Below are positions 57,583-64,000 of a stretch of 64,000 bases of DNA, one piece after another; the first letter of the stretch is position 1, and every line of letters starts with the position of its first letter. The stretch lies in contig NZ_KQ947475.1 of NCBI RefSeq assembly GCF_001506075.1, positions 2,388,390-2,452,389 on the forward strand, given 5' to 3'. The notes beneath the pieces are model-generated. The model was not told the DNA's origin and ran no database searches. It worked only from the letters and a program-made list of their open reading frames with translations. A program made the position numbers and the translations under genes. Source of the DNA: Vibrio sp. MEBiC08052. GTDB lineage: Bacteria > Pseudomonadota > Gammaproteobacteria > Enterobacterales > Vibrionaceae.

Positions 57583-58824
57583 ATGAAAAATGCCATATTA
57601 GGCGTGCAGATGCTCTTTGTTGCATTTGGCGCGCTGGTACTGGTTCCGCTGCTAACGGGACTCGATCCAAACGTCGCTCTCTTTGGTGCCGGTGTCGGAA
57701 CCCTTCTTTTTCAACTTGTCACCCGCCGCTCCGTCCCTATTTTCCTCGCCTCTTCTTTCGCTTTCATTGCACCCATCCTCTACGGCGTTCAAGCATGGGG
57801 TATCCCTGCCACAATGGGTGGCCTGATGGCTGCCGGAGCCGTCTATGTGATACTCGGTGGATTAATCAAAATCAATGGCGCTGATTTTATCCATAAACTT
57901 CTACCACCGGTTGTCATCGGCCCGATCATTATGGTGATTGGCCTAGGTCTCGCTCCGACAGCCGTTAATATGGCACTGGGAAAAACCGGTGACGGTTCCG
58001 TTCAGTTAATCGAAGGACAGGTTGCTCTCTGGATTTCATGTATTTCTTTGTTTACGACAATTCTCATTAGTGTCTTTGCGCGCGGAATGTTTAAACTGCT
58101 GCCGATTTTCGGTGGCATTATTGCCGGTTATACACTGAGCCTGATTTTTGATGTGGTCAGTTTTGAAGCAGTTGAAAATGCCGCTTGGTTTTCTCTCCCT
58201 CACTTCACCATGCCTGAATTTAACATTAATGCCATTCTGTTTATGATTCCGGTTGCCATTGCTCCGGCCGTCGAACATGTGGGAGATATTCTTTCTATCT
58301 CAAATGTTACTGGAAAAAATTACCTAGAAAAGCCGGGACTGCACCGTACGATTGCCGGAGACGGCATTGCAACCATCGCAGCGGCAATGGTTGGGGCACC
58401 ACCGAATACAACCTATAGTGAAGTCACTGGCGCGGTTATGCTCACCAAAGCATTCAACCCGGTGATTATGACTTGGGCGGCTGTGACAGCCATCGTTTTA
58501 GCGCTGGTCGGCAAACTTGGTGCTTTGCTCCAAACCATTCCCGTACCGGTCATGGGTGGGATTATGATTTTGCTATTCGGCTCCATTGCTTCGGTCGGTT
58601 TAAATACTCTGATCAAGAATCATGTTGATCTGCACAAATCGAGAAATCTGGTGATTGTCGCAGTGACTTTGGTATTTGGCATTGGCGGTATGGCTTTCGG
58701 TATCGGTGAATTCAGCTTGCAGGGAATCAGTCTCTGTGGTGTCGTCGCTATCTTATTAAATCTAATCTTGCCAGACGATTTGGGCGAAAACCATGTCGTT
58801 GACAATGCTCAGATTGAAGACTAA
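57583..58824 (+). CDS. uraA: Uracil permease
   Basis: A 413-residue, 14-helix transporter of the nucleobase-cation symporter 2 family. The motifs LLPPVVIGPIIMVIGLGLAP, the substrate-site Glu in VAIAPAVEHVGDI, and GAPPNTTYSEVTGAV are typical of UraA. The start at 57583 (MKNAILGVQMLF) has CAGGG before it; upstream codons in frame are not supported. It imports uracil with protons. The usual partner upp is not in the window. A strong terminator follows. Confidence 0.94.
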   Translation: MKNAILGVQMLFVAFGALVLVPLLTGLDPNVALFGAGVGTLLFQLVTRRSVPIFLASSFAFIAPILYGVQAWGIPATMGGLMAAGAVYVILGGLIKINGADFIHKLLPPVVIGPIIMVIGLGLAPTAVNMALGKTGDGSVQLIEGQVALWISCISLFTTILISVFARGMFKLLPIFGGIIAGYTLSLIFDVVSFEAVENAAWFSLPHFTMPEFNINAILFMIPVAIAPAVEHVGDILSISNVTGKNYLEKPGLHRTIAGDGIATIAAAMVGAPPNTTYSEVTGAVMLTKAFNPVIMTWAAVTAIVLALVGKLGALLQTIPVPVMGGIMILLFGSIASVGLNTLIKNHVDLHKSRNLVIVAVTLVFGIGGMAFGIGEFSLQGISLCGVVAILLNLILPDDLGENHVVDNAQIED

Positions 58825-58841
58825 TCCCCAGCAGCATCGAT

Positions 58842-58878
58842 AAAAAATCCCGGGAGTTTGACGTTCCCGGGATTTTTT
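58842..58878 (+). terminator. Bidirectional terminator between uraA and ybaK
   Basis: AAAAAATCCCGGGA and TCCCGGGATTTTTT form a 14-pair stem with a nine-base loop. Six T residues lie on each strand, so both converging genes can use it. Confidence 0.9.
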
Positions 58879-58935
58879 ATCTGCTGTGCAAATGTTTGGA
58901 GCTTATTGATGTTCCGGCCCAATCCGATTCATAAC

Positions 58936-59424
58936 CTAAACACATTCACTGTCTAAACATAATGGTAAAAATGTTGCCCGTGTCAGCGCTGCCAGATCCC
59001 GGGGGGCTAATTCAATTTCCAGACCTCTCTTGCCCGCACTGACACAAATTGTTTCTTGGTTCTCAGCGCTGGCGTGAATAAATGTCGGCAACATTTTCTT
59101 CTGTCCCAGAGGACTGATACCACCGACCACATAACCGGTAATTTTCTGTGCAATGTCAGGATTGGCCATTTCCGCTTTTTTTACTCCGGCCGCTTTTGCC
59201 GCCAGTTTTAAATTCAGCTTTTGATCAACCGGAATAATCGCGACGGCCAGCGCTTTAGGTTCTCCGTTCAGCGCGAACAGTAATGTTTTAAATACCTTCT
59301 TCGGATCCTGCCCGAGCACTTCAGCCGCTTCCAGCCCGAAGCTGGTATGATTCGGGTCATGTTCATACTGATGGATGGTATGAGAAATTTTCTTTTTTTT
59401 TGCCAAACGAATCGCAGGAGTCAT
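58936..59424 (-). CDS. ybaK: Cys-tRNA(Pro)/Cys-tRNA(Cys) deacylase YbaK
   Basis: A 162-residue trans-editing protein of the INS/ProX family that hydrolyses Cys-tRNA(Pro). The conserved Lys is in VFKTLLFALNG, and the GGISPLGQKK loop and final RDLAALTRATF are typical of YbaK. Length fits the family. It stands alone between two terminators. Confidence 0.94.
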   Translation of the reverse strand: MTPAIRLAKKKKISHTIHQYEHDPNHTSFGLEAAEVLGQDPKKVFKTLLFALNGEPKALAVAIIPVDQKLNLKLAAKAAGVKKAEMANPDIAQKITGYVVGGISPLGQKKMLPTFIHASAENQETICVSAGKRGLEIELAPRDLAALTRATFLPLCLDSECV

Positions 59425-59471
59425 ACGTCAGTCCTTTTTATCAATCAAGCAATGAACCACCTTCTGCAATG

Positions 59472-59494
59472 AAAAAGGCGGCAATTTTGCCGCC
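59472..59494 (-). terminator. Terminator of the 5'-nucleotidase gene
   Basis: GGCGGCAA and TTGCCGCC form an eight-pair stem with a two-base spacer; on the minus strand five T residues follow. It lies 40 bases after the nucleotidase stop. Confidence 0.82.
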
Positions 59495-59533
59495 TCAAGT
59501 AAAAATCACTCGGGAGTCCGAGTCAAATGCTTT

Positions 59534-61228
59534 TTATTGATAGGTAATTTCACCTTGAGGTTGATATAGAGAAGCATCAACAGGGCTATGAGCCTGTAAA
59601 TACTCTTTTAAAACATCAGCATCAACAAATCCAGTATTCACAAAGCCAGCATGCTCCGTGAGTTTTGGATAACCATCACCACCGGCAGCATTAAAACTTG
59701 GAATAGTAAACCGATAGGTTTGTGTCATCTGAATCGGTTTTCCACCAATTTTTACGTCAGAAACTCCGGCAGCACTGACCGTCATGGAAAGACCGGCAAA
59801 CTGTGCGTAGGCACCCGAATCAACTGGTTTGGTCGCCACCTGATTCAGGTATTCGATCACTTCAGTTCCTGACATATCGACATAGGTGAGAATATTGGCA
59901 AAAGGTTGCACTTTCAGGACATCTTTATACGTGACATCCCCTGATTCAATTGAATCCCGAACCCCACCGGAATTCATCACAGCAAAGTCAGCCTTAACTT
60001 TATCCTTATGTGCCATTGCAATTAAACGTCCCAGATTGGTTTGCCGGAAACGCACCACATTTCTGTCACCTTCCAGACGTCCTTTTACCGTCGCAATTTT
60101 TTGCTCTAATTTAGCCTTGCCTTTCTCTTCATAAGGTGTCAAAAACTTCAGTAACGCAGGATCTTCCGGTATCTGTTCATCGACCAATACGCGCTGCTTT
60201 TTGCCTTTGAGCGTCACTGTTTTCTTGAGATTGACCGGTATCAGTTGATAACTGATCATCTTCAACTGCCCATTGCGGAACTCATAGTCTGCCCGCCCCA
60301 CATATTTGCCCCACTCATGAGCCTGAACAATATACGTTCCGTTCTGCATATCCGGCTGACAATCATCCCCCGGTTGAAAATGCGTATCCGCAACGTTCGG
60401 TGCTTCCATACAAACCGGCTCCTGAGAATGACCACCAACTATCATATCCAGTGATCCCGGCTCCAGATAACGAGCGAGAGCCACGTCGCCCGGTGCATTA
60501 ATACCGTGTTGACCGTTGACGTAATGCCCCATATGCGTCACAGCAAAAATCAAATCCGGCTGTTCTGTTTTTTTCAGTTCCGCAATCAATTTCTTCGCTT
60601 CAACCTTCGGGTCTCTGAATTCAACATTGCCGATATATTCCGGATTACCGATTTTCGCGGTATCTTCTGTAGTCAAACCAATCACCGCGATACGAATCCC
60701 CTGCTCATCAAAAATTTTGTACGGGCGGAACAGTCGTTCGCCGGTGGTTTTGTCATAGATATTGGCCGAGAGCATCGGGAAATTCGCCCATTGGCGCTGT
60801 TTGAATAACACAGTCAATGGATTATCAAATTCGTGGTTCCCCACCGCCATTGCATCGTATCCGATGATATTCATCCCTTTAAAATCCGGTTCGGCATCCT
60901 GCAAATCTGATTCCGGTACACCTGTGTTGATATCCCCGCCAGAAAATAGCAGTACGCTCCCGCCTTCAGCGGCGACTTCCTGACGAATGTGATCAACCAG
61001 CGTTTTGCGGGCAGACATGCCATATTCATCATATTTGTTCTTCCAGAACCGCCCATGATGATCATTGGTGTGAAGTACCGTCAGATGGTAAGTTTCATCC
61101 GGATGCCACTGTTTTTCAGGGGTTGTGGTACATCCCCATAAAAACACCAGTAGCAACGCGGTGAGAACGGTTTTCGAGTAACGCCACTGATTTGAAAACC
61201 ATTGCGTTGAAATAAGTGATAATCGCAT
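59534..61228 (-). CDS. nutA: 5'-nucleotidase/UDP-sugar hydrolase lipoprotein (NutA/UshA family)
   Basis: A 564-residue surface or periplasmic lipoprotein. The start at 61228 (MRLSLISTQWFSNQWRYSK) has AGGAAT before it, and the lipobox is FLWGC. The metallophosphatase domain has HTNDHHGRFW, GGDINTG, GNHEFDNP, VTHMGHY and GGHSQE. The C-terminal nucleotide-binding domain has VMNSGGVRDSIESG and the stacking motif AGGDGYP. It hydrolyses extracellular nucleotides to nucleosides for uptake. Vibrio NutA is a lipoprotein of this type, so I use that symbol. Confidence 0.92.
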   Translation of the reverse strand: MRLSLISTQWFSNQWRYSKTVLTALLLVFLWGCTTTPEKQWHPDETYHLTVLHTNDHHGRFWKNKYDEYGMSARKTLVDHIRQEVAAEGGSVLLFSGGDINTGVPESDLQDAEPDFKGMNIIGYDAMAVGNHEFDNPLTVLFKQRQWANFPMLSANIYDKTTGERLFRPYKIFDEQGIRIAVIGLTTEDTAKIGNPEYIGNVEFRDPKVEAKKLIAELKKTEQPDLIFAVTHMGHYVNGQHGINAPGDVALARYLEPGSLDMIVGGHSQEPVCMEAPNVADTHFQPGDDCQPDMQNGTYIVQAHEWGKYVGRADYEFRNGQLKMISYQLIPVNLKKTVTLKGKKQRVLVDEQIPEDPALLKFLTPYEEKGKAKLEQKIATVKGRLEGDRNVVRFRQTNLGRLIAMAHKDKVKADFAVMNSGGVRDSIESGDVTYKDVLKVQPFANILTYVDMSGTEVIEYLNQVATKPVDSGAYAQFAGLSMTVSAAGVSDVKIGGKPIQMTQTYRFTIPSFNAAGGDGYPKLTEHAGFVNTGFVDADVLKEYLQAHSPVDASLYQPQGEITYQ

Positions 61229-61459
61229 AATATTCCTGCCAATCTTGGTCCCTGACATGATTGTCCGTTGCTATTCAAGCCACCTCAAGAGACCTGAATA
61301 TAAGTTAACCCTATACATTAACCGACTAACAATACTATAAAATTATGAACTTAAGGTCACAAATATTTGATGATGTGATCGCACGTCAGATAGTCGTTCA
61401 CGAGAGCTCGCACCAGATTACCTGAAGGTCAGGCCTGTATTCAGGAACCCGGCAGACAT

Positions 61460-61489
61460 AAAAAAACCATCGCACAATACGATGGTTTT
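61460..61489 (-). terminator. Terminator of kdsA
   Basis: AAAACCATCG and CGATGGTTTT form a ten-pair stem with a seven-base loop; on the minus strand six or more T residues follow. It lies 30 bases after the kdsA stop. Confidence 0.87.
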
Positions 61490-61518
61490 GATGCATTCTG
61501 TCTCATTGGTGAAACAGT

Positions 61519-62394
<876 letters not shown>

Positions 62395-63210
62395 TTAGTG
62401 GATTGTTACGGCAGTACTACGCAACAAATTCACCTGATTTTTCAATAATTCAGCAGCGGGATCGTCCGGGCAATGCTCAATAAAATACTGATAATCCGAA
62501 AGCGCAATCTGATGACATTCCAGTTGCTGATAAATGAATCCACGGTCACGAATTTCATAAGGATCATCGGGGACAAACGTCAACGCCAGATTGGTACACT
62601 TCAACGCCAGAGTATAACGTTCTTCACGCATCAACGCACTTTTCAACAAAGCCAGCCAGCGTCCGATGATTGTCGGGTGATCGCTGACCCGAAGGTGTTT
62701 CGGTTTTAATTTGGCAAGAGGTCCTTTACTACCGATCAACCAAGCTTGTAACGTATGCTTCGAAACATATTCGCCAGAAAATGGATTCAAATAAACAAGC
62801 TCTTCATCGGACCAGGCTATCTGGATCAAAAACTGGGTCGGAAACATCACCGGTTGCAACGGGAATCCCAGCCGACTACTGAAGTACAATAATAAAGCGC
62901 CCAGACTGACAGGAATCCCTTTGCGATGTTCAAGCACCTGATCGATAAATGCATTACGAGACTCAAAATAAGCCTCGTGATCACCGGAGAATCCCCACTC
63001 TTGATAAAATAACCGTAAAAAAGCGGCCAATCGTGCTTTTGGATCTGCATCGTCATCCAGATACGCTTCAGCTTCACGGGTCATCTTCACTAACGTCTGT
63101 TCTGCCCATGCCACTCGGGTTTCAGGATTAATGGCCTGATTCAGTACAAGCGCACCTTCCACCAGCTCCATCGCATCAAAATCTTCGTCAAATAATTCAA
63201 TCATAGACAT
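62395..63210 (-). CDS. sirB1: SirB1 family protein (transglutaminase-like and TPR)
   Basis: A 271-residue cytoplasmic protein. The N-terminal transglutaminase-like part has GIPVSLGALLLYFSSRLGFPLQPVMFPTQFLI, with the usual Cys replaced by Ser in the family's catalytic-like place. The C-terminal 90 residues form a TPR-like helical pair (RYTLALKCTNLALTFVPDD, HQIALSDYQYFIEHCPDDP). Family members lie between prmC/sirB2 and kdsA in many gammaproteobacteria; the biochemical role is not established. Confidence 0.92.
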   Translation of the reverse strand: MSMIELFDEDFDAMELVEGALVLNQAINPETRVAWAEQTLVKMTREAEAYLDDDADPKARLAAFLRLFYQEWGFSGDHEAYFESRNAFIDQVLEHRKGIPVSLGALLLYFSSRLGFPLQPVMFPTQFLIQIAWSDEELVYLNPFSGEYVSKHTLQAWLIGSKGPLAKLKPKHLRVSDHPTIIGRWLALLKSALMREERYTLALKCTNLALTFVPDDPYEIRDRGFIYQQLECHQIALSDYQYFIEHCPDDPAAELLKNQVNLLRSTAVTIH

Positions 63211-63222
63211 ATCGGCCCAGTA

Positions 63223-63606
63223 TTAATGCATTAATATCGGTAACTTGGTCAAAGAAATTTTTGCGGCCATGGCAACCCAGCCTAGCGCGCCAAGAAATGC
63301 CAGACTCCGCAACAACTTACCCCGGCCTAGTTTCAAGGTAAAAATGCCTAATGCGATATAGGCTAGCATGCACATGAGTTTTTCAGTCAGCCAAGCGGCT
63401 TCAGGCGTAAAAGGAATAAAGCCAGTCATCACACACAATGCAACACCGGATAACAACAGGAATGTATCCATCACATGCGGTGCGACTTTCAAAAAACGAT
63501 GATGAAGCGCTTGAGAATTGACCATCATCAGACCGTAGCGGAGGCAAAATAAAGCAACACTGGCCGCAATGGTAAATATGTGGAAATATTTTAAACCCAG
63601 ATACAT
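63223..63606 (-). CDS. sirB2: SirB2 family membrane protein
   Basis: A 127-residue protein with four membrane helices (MYLGLKYFHIFTIAASVALF, VMDTFLLLSGVALCVMTGF, LMCMLAYIALGIFTL, SLAFLGALGWVAMAAK). The start at 63606 has AGGACG before it and begins the first helix; a longer frame overlaps prmC and is not supported. Its function is unknown. It lies between prmC and sirB1. Confidence 0.92.
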   Translation of the reverse strand: MYLGLKYFHIFTIAASVALFCLRYGLMMVNSQALHHRFLKVAPHVMDTFLLLSGVALCVMTGFIPFTPEAAWLTEKLMCMLAYIALGIFTLKLGRGKLLRSLAFLGALGWVAMAAKISLTKLPILMH

Positions 63607-63644
63607 AAACGTCCTCTTATGGGCACTTTTTATGGCATAACAAG

Positions 63645-64000
63645 CTATGGCAGAAAGCAACCGACTGTCACGCGATCATTTCCAGCATCATCTTGCTCAG
63701 TGTGGATAAACTGATAACCCAGAGATCGTAGTAATTCTCTGACTGACTCAGCTTGATCATAACCGTGTTCAAACAGCAGCCATCCCTGAGGTTGCAGGTA
63801 TTGCCTTGCTGCGACTGCAATGGTTCTGATATCCGCTAACCCCTGCTCTTCTGCAACCAAGGCAGAAAGCGGTTCAAAACGAACATCTCCACGCTGTAAG
63901 TGCGGGTCGTCCGCATCGATATAAGGTGGATTTGAAACAATTAAAGCAAATTTCGTACCTCCATCGATATTTTCAAACCAATTGCTTTGATAAAAACTCA
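63645..64000 (-). CDS. prmC: PrmC release-factor glutamine methyltransferase, C-terminal part (cut by window edge)
   Basis: The C-terminal 117 codons of PrmC (HemK), which methylates the GGQ glutamine of peptide release factors. The substrate-binding motif reads SNPPYI, followed by the family's DDPHLQRGDVRFEPLSAL and, near the end, GCFLP. The start is beyond 64000. It heads the run leading to sirB2, sirB1 and kdsA. Confidence 0.94.
   Translation of the reverse strand, partial: SFYQSNWFENIDGGTKFALIVSNPPYIDADDPHLQRGDVRFEPLSALVAEEQGLADIRTIAVAARQYLQPQGWLLFEHGYDQAESVRELLRSLGYQFIHTEQDDAGNDRVTVGCFLP

Overview
The window looks like a chromosomal segment of a Vibrio (or a close Vibrionaceae relative). 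The evidence is a polar-flagellin gene cluster, a DyP peroxidase next to it, the run yffB-dapE-(M15 peptidase)-DUF2897, bamC-dapA, bcp, an Mlp24-like chemoreceptor, perM, bepA-arsC-wrbA, uraA, ybaK, a 5'-nucleotidase, and kdsA-sirB1-sirB2-prmC. All assignments come from reading the sequence; no database search was run.

Layout. (1) 1-3.3 kb: three flagellin genes on the minus strand (the first cut by the window edge). Each is preceded by a sigma-28 type promoter with the same 14-base spacer. (2) 3.4-13.4 kb: a YfeX-type DyP peroxidase, then a minus-strand operon for high-affinity iron uptake. In transcription order it runs FTR1 permease, P19 periplasmic protein, DUF2318 membrane protein, two MacB-like permeases, an ABC ATPase, a TlpA-like thioredoxin lipoprotein, a PCuAC copper chaperone and an NqrC-like flavin-binding lipoprotein. 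A near-consensus Fur box sits in front of FTR1. (3) 13.7-19.5 kb: core genes (wHTH protein, yffB, dapE, M15 peptidase, DUF2897, bamC, dapA, bcp). (4) 19.5-50.05 kb: an accessory island, all genes on the minus strand, inserted where bcp and the chemoreceptor gene would otherwise converge. A diverged second copy of the bcp 3' end lies at its far border. (5) 50.1-64 kb: core genes from the chemoreceptor to the C-terminal part of prmC.

The island is the most unusual part. It has eleven genes. The last nine (47.6 to 19.6 kb) are spaced or overlapped like one 28-kb operon. They encode a pseudo-lipase with two class-3 lipase units that both lack the serine nucleophile, a giant ~3170-residue protein resembling DUF6603 proteins, three proteins I do not recognise (495, 315 and ~1325 residues), a beta-rich Ig-like protein (463), a single-module FAAL-KS-AT-KR-ACP-TE polyketide synthase (2457), an aspartyl/asparaginyl beta-hydroxylase-like oxygenase and an aminoglycoside-phosphotransferase-like kinase. 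Upstream lie a collagen-like XXG-repeat protein and a 135-residue protein. None of these proteins shows a Sec signal peptide. My inference is that the operon makes a modified lipid or polyketide together with a large protein assembly; the function is unknown.

The flanks appear ordinary. The iron operon resembles the FTR1/P19/ABC/thioredoxin locus known from Campylobacter, with additional copper and flavin proteins, and should be iron-repressed. The murein/lysine genes (dapE, dapA), outer-membrane assembly genes (bamC, bepA) and LPS gene (kdsA) are arranged as usual in gammaproteobacteria.
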